From assembly GCF_000705555.1 (NCBI RefSeq), contig NZ_JMQN01000012.1, forward strand, positions 1 through 40,142: a stretch of DNA of 40,142 nt, read 5' to 3'. Shown here piece after piece: positions 15,635 through 23,957 of this stretch (its first letter is position 1; each line of letters starts with the position of its first letter). The position numbers and the translations under genes are program-made. Source of the stretch: Marinobacterium lacunae (GTDB lineage Bacteria; Pseudomonadota; Gammaproteobacteria; Pseudomonadales; Balneatricaceae). A model generated the notes under the pieces. The model had not been told where the DNA came from. It did not search any database and was given only the letters and a program-made list of their open reading frames with translations.

Positions 15635-15706
15635 ATGAAGGCACCCGCGATGCTATGATCCGGGGGCCTTCATTGCCCACACCGTCCTGCGCCCAACAAC
15701 GCAGGA
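15635..15706. terminator. stem-loops between convergent genes
   Basis: ATGAAGGC (15635-15642) pairs with GCCTTCAT (15666-15673) across a 23-base loop, and TCCTGCG (15685-15691) pairs with CGCAGGA (15700-15706). They sit between two genes that converge, so a bidirectional stop is plausible, but no T-run is present. Confidence 0.4.
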
Positions 15707-15721
15707 TCGTCCCCCTGCGCT

Positions 15722-16516
15722 TTATCGCGCGTTATAGAACGCATCCAGCAGCACCGGACTCTCAGGCAGCGTCGAACCGCCATCGACCACCAGTGTCTGT
15801 CCGGTCACATAGGATGCTTGCTCCGACGCCAGATAGAGCATGGCATAGGCGATATCGGTCGCTTGCCCCAACTTGCCCGCCGGTATCTGGCCGGCCATCA
15901 TCGCTTGGCCTTCATCATCGGTCAGCGCGGTCATCGCCGGGGTCAGGATATAACCAGGTTCTACGCCGTTGACGGTGATGTTGTCACGGGCGAACTCAAT
16001 CGCGGCGGTGCGGATAAAACCGTTCAACCCACTTTTCGAGGCAGCGTAGTGCGCCGTCTCCGGCATCGCCACCCGGGGGCCGGTGACCGAGGATGTGAAG
16101 ATGATGCGGCCACAGGGCGACTGGCGCAGATAGGGCAGCGCGTCCTTGGCGAGCCAGAACGCCGCTTTCAGGTTGACGTTAAGCGTAGTGTCGAGCTCCT
16201 CGTCGGCAAGATCCTCGATGGCGCGCATCGGATAAACCGCCGCATTGTGGATCAGGATATCCAGGCGGCCAAACCGCTCGATGCAGTGCTCGATAAGGCG
16301 CGTAACACTAGCACGCTGACCTATATCGCATTGATGCAGACAGGCACTGCCACCGGACTCCGATATACGCTTTACGGTATCTTCACCGGAAGATGCCGTG
16401 CGTGTGGCGACGATGACATGAGCCCCGTTGTCAGCAAAAACCTGGGCAATGCCGGCTCCGATCCCCTGGCCGGAACCGGTCACGATGGCCACGCGGCCAG
16501 TCAAATTCACATTCAT
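15722..16516 (-). CDS. short-chain dehydrogenase/reductase
   Basis: A 264-residue classical SDR. It shows the cofactor motif TGSGQGIG near residues 13-20, NAA at about 90, the Ser-Tyr-Lys catalytic set (SSVTG... HYAASK) and the C-terminal VDGG. It uses NAD(H) or NADP(H) to interconvert an alcohol and a carbonyl. The gene is third in a minus-strand set behind the phospholyase-like and kinase genes, but a T-tailed terminator separates it from the kinase, so it may be partly uncoupled. The first 18 codons and upstream DNA are duplicated near 29047. Substrate unknown; it may oxidise or reduce a hydroxy or aldehyde compound of the phospholyase pathway. Confidence 0.9.
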   Translation of the reverse strand: MNVNLTGRVAIVTGSGQGIGAGIAQVFADNGAHVIVATRTASSGEDTVKRISESGGSACLHQCDIGQRASVTRLIEHCIERFGRLDILIHNAAVYPMRAIEDLADEELDTTLNVNLKAAFWLAKDALPYLRQSPCGRIIFTSSVTGPRVAMPETAHYAASKSGLNGFIRTAAIEFARDNITVNGVEPGYILTPAMTALTDDEGQAMMAGQIPAGKLGQATDIAYAMLYLASEQASYVTGQTLVVDGGSTLPESPVLLDAFYNAR

Positions 16517-16565
16517 ACATTACTCCGTTCGATTCACAAAAAAGCCGCCAATGGCGGCTCATTCA
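16464..16565 (-). repeat. short direct repeat, copy A (SDR start and terminator)
   Basis: About 102 bases covering the SDR start and the terminator before it recur with few changes at 28995-29097. It is the second half of the left-hand copy in the repeat pair that brackets the 19-29 kb operon. Confidence 0.85.
16538..16559 (-). terminator. Rho-independent terminator between kinase and SDR
   Basis: Read on the minus strand: AGCCGCC-att-GGCGGCT followed directly by TTTTT. It lies 18 bases after the kinase stop and ahead of the SDR start, so SDR transcription must come from readthrough or its own promoter. The same structure survives in the broken copy at 29070-29092. Confidence 0.85.
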
Positions 16566-16576
16566 GCGAGAGGCGG

Positions 16577-17599
16577 TTAGCCAAGCGACAGGAAATGCTC
16601 GGCCTGCTTGCAGGCCCGGCGGATCAGATCCGGTGCCAGCTCACGGGCGGTTTCGGTCTCCTGTCGGCTGCGGATCCAGCCCAGGTAGGTACAGGCTCTG
16701 GCGGCCAGGAACAGCTCCAGATCCTCCAGCTCCTGATCCGACAACGCCCGCTCACGGCGGTAACCGTCGATCAGCGCCTGTTTCGCCACCGGATAGCCGG
16801 GCTCCTCCTGGATGAAGTAGAGTGCCGTGGCCAGCTCGAACAGGTGCCAGCCGAAGCCGGCGTCGTCGAAATCGATCAGCCGCACAGTGTCGCCCTCGAC
16901 CATCAGGTTCTCCGGCACGAAGTCAGCATGGATCAACCCATAACGCTGGGGTGAACGATCGTAGCCCTCCAGTTTCTCGGCGATACGCTCGCGAACGCTT
17001 TCCATCAGCCGTTTCTGCTCCTCGGTCAACAGTTCGAGCTCCCAGAAACGCCCCCAGAAGGGTTCTTCACCCACCAAGCCCTCGCGATCCCAGGCATGAC
17101 GCTCGAACCCTTCCGGCGGCATCCAATCGCTTGAGCCGTTGTGCAGCCGGGCAGCCATCGCCCCGAGGGTGGAATAGAGATGCTCGATCCGCTCGGCGTT
17201 GTCGCCCAGCCCCTGCTCCACCGAGCCAAACGGCTTGCCATCGATCCACGCGAACAGATCGATATCCCTCTCTTCGGGCACGGCCAGATGCGACTCACTG
17301 ACCAGAAGACGCCCGTCGACCGTCGGGATAACTTCCGGCACCGCGATCCCCTTTTCCGCCAGCGCCGACATCCACTGCAGTTCGGAGCGCAATGCCGCGC
17401 CACTGTGGTAACCCGGTCGATGGATACGCAGTGCGTAGCGCCGCCCATCGGCGGTATCGACCCGGTATACGGCGTTTTCGCGGTACTTCACCAACTGCAG
17501 CTCACTGCCCTGCAACGACCAGTGGCGCAGCGCCTGGGCCGCCATCTGCAACAGGCACTGACTCTGCTGTTCGGGGTTCAATTGATAGAACGCGCTCAT
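16577..17599 (-). CDS. APH-type small-molecule kinase (hydroxylysine-kinase-like)
   Basis: A 340-residue aminoglycoside-phosphotransferase-fold kinase. The Brenner loop LIHADFVPEN gives His224, Asp226 and Asn231, and the metal-binding IDFDD gives Asp243 and Asp245. Arg58 in YALRIHRPG lies on the nucleotide-binding strand. Its start codon overlaps the stop of the upstream phospholyase-like gene by four bases (ATGA), a sign of tight coupling. In animals hydroxylysine kinase and the AGXT2L phospholyases act one after the other, and kinase-phospholyase fusions are known in bacteria. Phosphorylation of a hydroxyl next to an amine-bearing carbon is thus likely. Ethanolamine, hydroxylysine and related amino alcohols are all possible; resistance to an antibiotic is unlikely from context. 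Confidence 0.82.
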   Translation of the reverse strand: MSAFYQLNPEQQSQCLLQMAAQALRHWSLQGSELQLVKYRENAVYRVDTADGRRYALRIHRPGYHSGAALRSELQWMSALAEKGIAVPEVIPTVDGRLLVSESHLAVPEERDIDLFAWIDGKPFGSVEQGLGDNAERIEHLYSTLGAMAARLHNGSSDWMPPEGFERHAWDREGLVGEEPFWGRFWELELLTEEQKRLMESVRERIAEKLEGYDRSPQRYGLIHADFVPENLMVEGDTVRLIDFDDAGFGWHLFELATALYFIQEEPGYPVAKQALIDGYRRERALSDQELEDLELFLAARACTYLGWIRSRQETETARELAPDLIRRACKQAEHFLSLG

Positions 17600-18897
17600 A
17601 CCCCGCTCTCCACCTCAGTCAGCACCTCGTCCAACGTCTCCAGCAAGATATCCCCATGCTCTGGCAGGAATGGCATCGGAGGACGGAGCTTAAGAATGGA
17701 GTTATGCACACCGATGGTGCTGATCAGCACACCCTTGTCGCGCATACGATTGATAACCTGGCGAGCCTCCAGCTTCGCCGGCTCCTTGCCGGTCCGGCTC
17801 TGTACCAGCTCAACGCCGAAGAACATCCCCAGGTCACGCACCTCACCGATCAGCTCGTGCTTGTGTTGCAGCTTGCGCAGGCCGTCAGTCACGTAAGCTC
17901 CAGTGGTCACCGCGTTCTGCATCAGGTTGTCCTCTTGCAGCGCGTCGAGCACCGCCATGCCAACGGCGCAGGAAACGGGGTTACCGCCGAAGGTATTGAA
18001 GTACATCGCCTCCTTGCTGAACGCTTCGATCATATCCGGGCGTGCAACTACACCAGCCAGCGGATGACCATTGCCCATCGGCTTGCCCATCGTCACGATA
18101 TCGGGCGTCACGTCATACCACTGGTGGGCCCAGAAGTGCTTACCGGAGCGACCGAATCCCACTTGCACCTCGTCAGCGATGTACACACCACCGGCCTTGC
18201 GCACCTTCGCTACCGCCTGTTCCAGAAAGCCGGCCGGTACATTGAGCAAGCCCTCATTGGCGAAGTCCGGGCAGACCAGGATCCCAGCGACCTTCATACC
18301 TTGGGCGTGGAATTCATCGATCGCCTGCTGTACGCGGTCGGCATAGGCCTGCGCCAACGCCTCGCCGGTCAGGCCGTCGATGCCGCGGTAGGAATCAGGG
18401 ATCGGGAACGCCTTGACCCGCTTGGTGGTTCTCGACTCCGGCATAAAGCCGGTACCGATCTCGGCCACGGCTTCGGTGTTGCCGTGATAGGCGAAGTCGG
18501 TGACGATGATCCCCTGCCCGCCGGTGCAGTAGCGCGCCATGCGCAACGCCAGCTCGTTGGACTCGCTGCCGGTACAGGTCAGCATCGCCATCTGCAGGCT
18601 GTCGTCGAACGTGGCGGTGAGCCGCTCCAGGTAATCGACGATATTGTTGTGCAGGTAGCGGGTGTGGATATTCAGTGTCGATGCCTGGCGGCTCAGCGCC
18701 TCGACCACGCGGGGGTTGCAGTGACCGACGTGGGGCACATTGTTGTAGACATCCAGGTAACGCTTGCCCTCGTTGTCCCAGAGCCAGACGCCCTCGCCGC
18801 GCACCAGTTGCAGCGGTTTCTCGTAAAACAGCGGGGTGTGATGCCCCATGACACGGTATCTTCTGGACAGAAGATCCTGAGCCTGATTATCGGCCAT
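17596..18897 (-). CDS. AGXT2L-like PLP ammonio-phospholyase (class III aminotransferase fold)
   Basis: A 433-residue fold-type I PLP enzyme. It has the phosphate-loop TGSESNELALRMAR (109-122), YHGN at 137-140, cofactor Asp242 in IADEVQVGFGRSGKHFWA and Lys272 in VTMGKPMGNGHP. The stretch from ADEVQVGFGR to YFNTFGGNPVSCAVG matches my memory of human ethanolamine-phosphate and 5-phosphohydroxylysine phospholyases better than ordinary transaminases. Those enzymes split an O-phosphorylated amino alcohol into aldehyde, ammonia and phosphate. A strong GAGGAGG lies before its start. It is followed by the coupled kinase gene. Its first 131 codons are duplicated at 29104-29504. A plain aminotransferase role remains the main alternative. 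Confidence 0.85.
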   Translation of the reverse strand: MADNQAQDLLSRRYRVMGHHTPLFYEKPLQLVRGEGVWLWDNEGKRYLDVYNNVPHVGHCNPRVVEALSRQASTLNIHTRYLHNNIVDYLERLTATFDDSLQMAMLTCTGSESNELALRMARYCTGGQGIIVTDFAYHGNTEAVAEIGTGFMPESRTTKRVKAFPIPDSYRGIDGLTGEALAQAYADRVQQAIDEFHAQGMKVAGILVCPDFANEGLLNVPAGFLEQAVAKVRKAGGVYIADEVQVGFGRSGKHFWAHQWYDVTPDIVTMGKPMGNGHPLAGVVARPDMIEAFSKEAMYFNTFGGNPVSCAVGMAVLDALQEDNLMQNAVTTGAYVTDGLRKLQHKHELIGEVRDLGMFFGVELVQSRTGKEPAKLEARQVINRMRDKGVLISTIGVHNSILKLRPPMPFLPEHGDILLETLDEVLTEVESGV

Positions 18898-19159
18898 AGC
18901 GATACTCGCCTCCTCAGCTAAAAGTAATCGACTGATTCAGCGTTCAGTATTGGGATTCAGGGCAAGATGCGGGATCCACCGGAAGGTGGACTTGGGGAAA
19001 TAGCCTTAGCCGTTCAGGTCCAGCAGCACCTTGGCGACCAGCTCGCTGCGTTTTTTCACCTCCGTTTTTCGAAAGATCCGTATCAGATGGGTTTTCACCG
19101 TCGCCTCTCCCAAGGCGAGATCCGTCGCAATCGCCTTGTTGCTGCTGCCGCGCAGCACC
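18506..19159 (-). repeat. long direct repeat, copy A (phospholyase start to regulator end)
   Basis: About 654 bases spanning the first 131 codons of the phospholyase-like gene, the gap before it and the last 47 codons of a LuxR-type gene. The copy at 29113-29765 has the same orientation and almost the same length; the shared phospholyase residues differ at 6 of 131. Identity stops sharply at 19159, within codons for Val-Leu-Arg-Gly. Confidence 0.92.
18975..18990. other. conserved stem-loop between regulator remnant and phospholyase gene
   Basis: TCCACC-ggaa-GGTGGA is a perfect 6-bp stem, kept unchanged in the second copy near 29580-29595. It lies just past the regulator stop codon, so it may end that transcript, though no T-run is seen. 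Confidence 0.45.
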
Positions 19160-19281
19160 GCGTGTGGCCAAACGCTGGCGCCGGCGCTCAGGCTGACCTG
19201 GCCGATCAAGGTGGCTTGCTCGTGTACGTAGGCGTCAGCGTCTACCTCGGGGCGCAGTCCGTCGTATTCATATGTAGCCAT
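19006..19281 (-). pseudogene. chimeric remnant: gamma-carbonic-anhydrase-like start joined to a LuxR-type end
   Basis: A 91-codon open frame made of two unrelated halves. Residues 1-45 (MATYEYDGLRPEV... to ...SVWPHAVLRG) look like the start of a PaaY/YrdA-type gamma-carbonic anhydrase. Residues 46-91 (GSSNKAIATDLALGEATV... to ...LLDLNG) match the end of the LuxR-type regulator at 29612. The join falls at bases 19150-19160, where both parents would encode Val-Leu-Arg-Gly, so a short shared sequence probably guided the recombination. The product keeps the DNA-recognition helix but lacks the first HTH helix and the sensor domain, and the carbonic-anhydrase part lacks its hexapeptide repeats. Probably non-functional, though a stable DNA-binding fragment cannot be excluded. 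Confidence 0.85.
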
Positions 19282-19311
19282 GCTTAAACTTTTTCTCGTC
19301 GATTAAGTGTC

Positions 19312-19352
19312 CGTAACAGAGCCTGACTGCAACGCGGACAGGCCCTGTTACG
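19312..19352 (-). terminator. stem-loop at the 3' end of the ALDH gene
   Basis: CGTAACAG-a-GCCTG (19312-19325) pairs with CAGGC-c-CTGTTACG (19339-19352), 13 pairs with one mismatch and a 13-base loop, directly after the ALDH stop codon. No T-run, so Rho-independent termination is uncertain; it would mark the end of the minus-strand operon. Confidence 0.6.
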
Positions 19353-19353
19353 A

Positions 19354-20778
19354 TTACTGGCGGTGGATCTTAACTGTCTGGATCGAGGTACATTCTTCAA
19401 GGCCGTAACGGCCAAATTCAACGCCAAAACCAGACTCTTTCACACCACCGAAGGGGGCATCCGGTTGCACACCACCGTGCCCATTGATCCAGACAGTACC
19501 ACACTCCAGCTGCCGTCCAACCTGCTCGGCTTCTGCTGTATTTTCACCCCAAACGGAGCCTCCCAGCCCATTAGGGCTATCATTTGCGAGCTCGATCGCT
19601 TCGTCGATCAACGTGTAGCGGATAATCGGCAGCACCGGACCGAACTGTTCCTGGTCGACCAGTTCACAGCCGTTGCGCAGTCCGGCCACCAGCGTCGGGG
19701 AGTAAAAATATCCCGCACCTTCAACGCGTTTTCCGCCGCACAGAATCTGGCCACCTTCACGTACCGCGGCGGCAACCAGGTTTTCAACGATGCTGCGTTG
19801 GGCTTCATTCTGAATTGGGCCGAGTTCCACATCCGCATCCAGTCCATTGCCAACCTTTATCCCTTCCGCAATGGCCACCAACCGCTGACAAAGGGCTTCA
19901 TATTGGCTCTCATGTACGTAAAGCCGTTTCAGGCAGGCGCAGGTCTGGCCGTTGTTGTGGAAAGCTGCCGCGAAAATATCGCCGGCAACGCGATCCAGGT
20001 CGGTTCCCGGCAACACGATGGCAGCGTCGTTCCCCCCCAGTTCCAGCACCAGGCGCTTCAGACTGTTGGACGCCGACGCCATGATGCGTTTGCCGGTGGC
20101 GGTGGAGCCGGTGAATACAACTTTGCTGACCGCAGGTGCCGAGATCAGGCGCTGGCCGATATTGCCCTCGCCCATCACGATGTTGAGCACACCCGGTGGC
20201 AGGATTCCGTTGGCCAGCTCAATGAAGCGGGCTGTGGCCAGCGGTGTCAGCTCGGATGGCTTGATCACGACTGTATTACCTGCCCGAATGGCGGCAATCA
20301 GATGCCAGATGGCGATTAGTAGCGGCCAGTTCCAGGGTGTGACCGAGGCCACAACGCCCAGCGGCTTGCGCGTTACGGTTACCAGTGCTGTTGCGTCATC
20401 CTGGATGATCTCGTCGGGCAAGTCGATATCGGCGGTGACATGAGACCAGGCCGAGGCTCCCATCACTTCCATGGTGGCACCGACACCGCCAAGTCCGCCT
20501 ATGGGCTTGCCAGTTTCGCGTACGACAAGCTCGATCAGCTCGTCTTTGTGTTGTTCGATCAGCGCTCCCAGCTGGTGGATCAGCGCCTTGCGTTCCGCAT
20601 CCGGTCGCTTTGACCAGACATCGAAGGCCATTTTGGCGGCATGGACAGCGGTATCGACATGGTGATCGCTGGCGCGGGCACAGGTAGCAAAGGTGTCACC
20701 GGTTGCCGGGTTGACGACCGCTAGTCTGTCGTTACTGTCAATGGCGTGGCCATTGATGATCATGGGATAGTGTTTCAT
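19354..20778 (-). CDS. NAD(P)-dependent aldehyde dehydrogenase (paralog 2)
   Basis: A 474-residue ALDH. It carries PWNWP (148-152, Asn150), IKPSE with Lys173, the FTGSTATG loop, general base Glu247 in LELGGND and nucleophile Cys280 in NGQTC. It is more distant from the two other ALDHs in the window than they are from each other. It is the last gene of the minus-strand operon that begins with the CoA-transferase at 27616, and it follows the thiamine-diphosphate enzyme by 25 bases. The simplest reading is that it oxidises the aldehyde made by that enzyme. The substrate is not known from sequence. Confidence 0.93.
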   Translation of the reverse strand: MKHYPMIINGHAIDSNDRLAVVNPATGDTFATCARASDHHVDTAVHAAKMAFDVWSKRPDAERKALIHQLGALIEQHKDELIELVVRETGKPIGGLGGVGATMEVMGASAWSHVTADIDLPDEIIQDDATALVTVTRKPLGVVASVTPWNWPLLIAIWHLIAAIRAGNTVVIKPSELTPLATARFIELANGILPPGVLNIVMGEGNIGQRLISAPAVSKVVFTGSTATGKRIMASASNSLKRLVLELGGNDAAIVLPGTDLDRVAGDIFAAAFHNNGQTCACLKRLYVHESQYEALCQRLVAIAEGIKVGNGLDADVELGPIQNEAQRSIVENLVAAAVREGGQILCGGKRVEGAGYFYSPTLVAGLRNGCELVDQEQFGPVLPIIRYTLIDEAIELANDSPNGLGGSVWGENTAEAEQVGRQLECGTVWINGHGGVQPDAPFGGVKESGFGVEFGRYGLEECTSIQTVKIHRQ

Positions 20779-20803
20779 GTTGTTCTTCCTCGATCGGTTT
20801 TGA

Positions 20804-22453
20804 TCACAGGGTGCCCTGCGGGTGGATGAACTCCCAAGGAGAGCTTTCCTGACCGCGTTCCGACTGAATTTCGATCAGGCAAGGCTGATCCAGTTCGATG
20901 CATTTGGCCAGTATCGGTTTGAGCTCTGCCGGGGTGCCGACACGGTAGCCGCGCGCACCGAAACTTTCGGCCATCTTGACGAAGTCCGGGGTCCTCAGCT
21001 CAGAACCACAGAAACGGCCTCCGTAGCCCATTTCCTGATCGCGCCGGACGTTGCCGTAGGAGTGGTTGTTAACCACGATGGTGACCACGCCAATGTTGAA
21101 TTCGACTGCAGTCATCAACTCTTGGACACCGAACATGAAGCCGCCATCACCGCAGACCGATACCACAGCCTTGTCCGGATTGGCGACTTTGACCCCAAGT
21201 GCGGTCGGGAAACCGTACCCCAGCGTGCCCTGATAACCGCTATCGACAAAGGTGCGTGGCTGGTACACCGGCAAGCCACCTATCCAGGTGGTGAAACCCA
21301 TCTGAGACAGCTCGGGCACATAGAAGCCGTCACGTGGCAGTACCTGGCGAATCACATCCAGGTAGGCCATCTGCGGTTGTACCTTTTGCAGTGCTTGCCA
21401 GGCGACTGCCTTGGCACCGGCGATGTCATCCAGGCGGTCCGGGTCGGGTGATACCTTAGTCTGCAGCTGGTCAACGAGCTGCCGGCAAACGTGGGCCGCA
21501 TCACCGATGATGCCCAGATCTGGGATGAAGGTTTCCATCTGGCCCGGGTCGATATCGATACGGATCAGTTTGGGGCCACTTGAAGGCTTGGACTCATACT
21601 GCATGTAGTTGCCCCAACGCATGTAGGGCATCTCCAGTCGCGAGCCAATGCCGATCAGCAGGTCGCAGTCGTCCCACAACTGGCGCGCCGCCACGGCGGA
21701 CAGGCCCAGCGGATGGTCTTCCGATACCACGCCGCGGCCACTGCGGAAGGCGGTCACCGGTGCGTTGAGCAGCTCGGCCAGTGCCCTAACCTCTTCGGCG
21801 GCATGCAGGGCCCCGGCTCCACACATGATCATCGGCTTGCGAGCCTGGACAATCATGCGTGTGGCGGCTGCGAGGCTATCCGGATCCACGTCCACAGTAT
21901 CAGTTGCCGGCACAACCGTTGCTGGCAACTCGACCTCGGCCTGTGCTGCCATGATGTCCCAGCACATCTCCAACGTGACCGGTCCCGGCCGGCCTCGTGC
22001 CACCGTGGCGTAGGCCTGATTAACGACAGCTTCGGTCTGCTGGGGGTCGGCAATGCTGAACGCATCTTTGATGATCGATTTCAGCGTGCCGGTCTGGTCC
22101 GACAGCTCGTGCAGATGGCCGCGTCCCTTGCCGACAAAACTGCTGGGAATCTGGCCGGTGAGGCCAACCACCGGGCTGCAGTTGCCCATGGCAGTACAGA
22201 GCGCTGCGGTGGTGTTGAGAATGCCGGGGCCAGGGACCACGGCGAAAGTGCCGGTCTTGCCGGATGATTTGGCATAGCCCATCGCCATGTAGGCGGCTGC
22301 CTGTTCGTGGCGTGGCACGATCAGGTTGAGTTTGTGCTTGTAGATACCGTCGAACAGGGGATAGATCTGTGCACCGGGGATACCGAAAATGGTATCCACG
22401 CCGTTTGCCACGACAGATTCGATAATGGCTTCGCCGCCGGTCATTTTGGTCAT
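20804..22453 (-). CDS. thiamine-diphosphate-dependent enzyme, acetolactate synthase-like
   Basis: A 549-residue three-domain ThDP enzyme. Catalytic Glu50 lies in VPRHEQAAAYMA, and the ThDP-Mg motif runs from GDGG at 435 to NN at 463. Family members decarboxylate 2-oxo acids or ligate two carbonyl compounds. I place the start at 22453 because the extra upstream codons encode a non-conserved tail; the ribosome site there is weak. The operon has no small regulatory subunit gene, so a biosynthetic acetolactate synthase is unlikely and a catabolic decarboxylase fits better. It lies between TRAP genes and an ALDH. Other ThDP families such as 2-hydroxyacyl-CoA lyases cannot be excluded. Confidence 0.86.
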   Translation of the reverse strand: MTKMTGGEAIIESVVANGVDTIFGIPGAQIYPLFDGIYKHKLNLIVPRHEQAAAYMAMGYAKSSGKTGTFAVVPGPGILNTTAALCTAMGNCSPVVGLTGQIPSSFVGKGRGHLHELSDQTGTLKSIIKDAFSIADPQQTEAVVNQAYATVARGRPGPVTLEMCWDIMAAQAEVELPATVVPATDTVDVDPDSLAAATRMIVQARKPMIMCGAGALHAAEEVRALAELLNAPVTAFRSGRGVVSEDHPLGLSAVAARQLWDDCDLLIGIGSRLEMPYMRWGNYMQYESKPSSGPKLIRIDIDPGQMETFIPDLGIIGDAAHVCRQLVDQLQTKVSPDPDRLDDIAGAKAVAWQALQKVQPQMAYLDVIRQVLPRDGFYVPELSQMGFTTWIGGLPVYQPRTFVDSGYQGTLGYGFPTALGVKVANPDKAVVSVCGDGGFMFGVQELMTAVEFNIGVVTIVVNNHSYGNVRRDQEMGYGGRFCGSELRTPDFVKMAESFGARGYRVGTPAELKPILAKCIELDQPCLIEIQSERGQESSPWEFIHPQGTL

Positions 22454-22495
22454 GATGTTTTCACTTTTATGTGTAACGTTCCCGCAGTCCAAGGG

Positions 22496-22539
22496 ACACC
22501 CTGGCATCCGCGTCACAAGTAGCGGCACCATCAGGGTGT
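22496..22539 (-). other. nested stem-loop in the leader of the ThDP enzyme gene
   Basis: Outer arms ACACCCTG / CAGGGTGT (22496-22503, 22532-22539) enclose inner arms CCGC / GCGG (22508-22511, 22522-22525). It lies 43 bases before the proposed start in a 220-base gap inside an otherwise tight operon. It could be an mRNA processing or translation-control structure; no T-run is present. Confidence 0.5.
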
Positions 22540-22673
22540 TGCTCTGCTCAATAGATGGCTGTTGTAGCGAGTGTCAGCGCACGACTATTGGTAAGGGTGG
22601 CGGTATGGCAATGCCGCGGATGCTTCTCGACCAGTGTTGACCGATCGAGAGGCTCCAGAGGTGAGAACTCAGG

Positions 22674-23957
22674 TTACTGACCATATCCAGCACCATAGGG
22701 CAGGAAGGTCGCAATATCGGGGATCAGGATCAGCAGTGCTAGGCCCGCCAGCATTAGCAGAACATAGGGCACCGAACCGGAAATGACCTCTGACAAGGGG
22801 GCGTCGGTGATGCCCTTGATCACAAACAGATTCATACCCACTGGTGGCGTGATCATGGCCAGTTCAAGATTCACCATCAGCAGTACCCCGTACCAGATCA
22901 GATCAATATCCAGTGCCACCATGGCGGGCAGGAGAATCGGTGTGGTGATCAGGATGATCGCGATCGATTCCAGGAACATGCCCATAACAAAGATGATGGC
23001 CATGACCATGAGGATAAATCCCCATTTGGAGAAGCCGACACTGATAACCCATTCGGCGATTTCGGCTGGTAAACGAATGATGGTGATCGCATGCCCGAAG
23101 ATGTGGGCACCCAAGATAATGGCGAAGACCATCAGCGAGACCTGCATGGTTTCCATCAGCGCCTGTTTCAGTTCCTTGAGTTTGAAACGGCGGTAGATAA
23201 CAGTGGCAACGATCAGCGCATAGAGAGAGCCAGCCGCAGCGGCTTCGCCAGGGGTGAATACGCCCAAATAGATACCGCCCATGACGAATGGCGGCATCAT
23301 CAACGCCCAGAACGCCTTTTTGGCACTTTTCAACACGGCAGCGTGACCGGGATACTCGGGTGAGGACATCTTGCCCCGGTAGGCGTTAAAAACGCAGTAA
23401 ACGGAGAACAGTAAAGCGACCAACAACCCAGGGACCAGGCCCGCCAGGAAGAGCGCACCGATAGACGCATCTGTGACTATAGAATAGAGAATCATTGGAC
23501 CCGAAGGTGGAATCAGTATCCCCAGAGTACCGCCGGCAGCGACCACTCCCAGTGCAGACTTACGCTGATAGCCATACTTTACCATCTGCGGAATAGCACT
23601 AGAGCCAATGGACAGTGCGGTTGCCACAGAGGAGCCAGAAATGGACGCAAAGATGGTGCAGGACAGTACTGTAGCCACGCCCAGACCGCCCTTGATATGA
23701 CCGATCAAGTTGTGGGCAAACTGGTAGAGGTCGTCGATCACATGCCCGCGAATCATCACCTGTGCCATGAAGACAAACAGGGGAATGGTCGCCAAGATGC
23801 TCTTGTCCATGGTGGCGTAGAGGGTATCGCCGATGGCAGTGACATTTTCGCCAAAGAAGGCCAGCACCGCGATGCCGGTTGCGGCCAGGGCCGCAAAAAT
23901 AGGTACCCCGGCCAGCAGCAGTGCCAAAAGGCCCAGAAAAATCAGAATCGTGGTCAT
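22674..23957 (-). CDS. TRAP transporter large permease, DctM family (system 1)
   Basis: A 427-residue, very hydrophobic protein with about twelve membrane segments. It has typical DctM features such as FAGISGS-like FASISGSSVATALSIGS near residue 90-110 and the GIL-PPSGPMILYS stretch. It forms the ion-coupled transport channel with the small subunit. The start overlaps the DctQ stop by four bases. It ends 220 bases before the ThDP enzyme gene. Substrates of this class are usually carboxylates, consistent with the CoA-transferase and lyase in the same operon. Confidence 0.93.
   Translation of the reverse strand: MTTILIFLGLLALLLAGVPIFAALAATGIAVLAFFGENVTAIGDTLYATMDKSILATIPLFVFMAQVMIRGHVIDDLYQFAHNLIGHIKGGLGVATVLSCTIFASISGSSVATALSIGSSAIPQMVKYGYQRKSALGVVAAGGTLGILIPPSGPMILYSIVTDASIGALFLAGLVPGLLVALLFSVYCVFNAYRGKMSSPEYPGHAAVLKSAKKAFWALMMPPFVMGGIYLGVFTPGEAAAAGSLYALIVATVIYRRFKLKELKQALMETMQVSLMVFAIILGAHIFGHAITIIRLPAEIAEWVISVGFSKWGFILMVMAIIFVMGMFLESIAIILITTPILLPAMVALDIDLIWYGVLLMVNLELAMITPPVGMNLFVIKGITDAPLSEVISGSVPYVLLMLAGLALLILIPDIATFLPYGAGYGQ

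Noticed and set aside
15818-16954. A 378-codon plus-strand frame across the SDR and kinase genes
   Set aside because: It crosses two real genes and a terminator in antisense and shows no domain.
16577-17599. Aminoglycoside-resistance kinase
   Set aside because: The fold is shared, but overlap with a phospholyase-like gene and the lack of mobile or resistance context favour a catabolic small-molecule kinase.
17392-18921. A 509-codon open frame on the plus strand
   Set aside because: It is antisense to the phospholyase-like gene with its intact PLP motifs and strong ribosome site; its peptide has no family features.
20804-22453. Biosynthetic acetolactate synthase large subunit (ilvB/ilvI)
   Set aside because: No small subunit or other branched-chain amino-acid genes are present, and the gene lies in a transport/CoA-catabolic operon.
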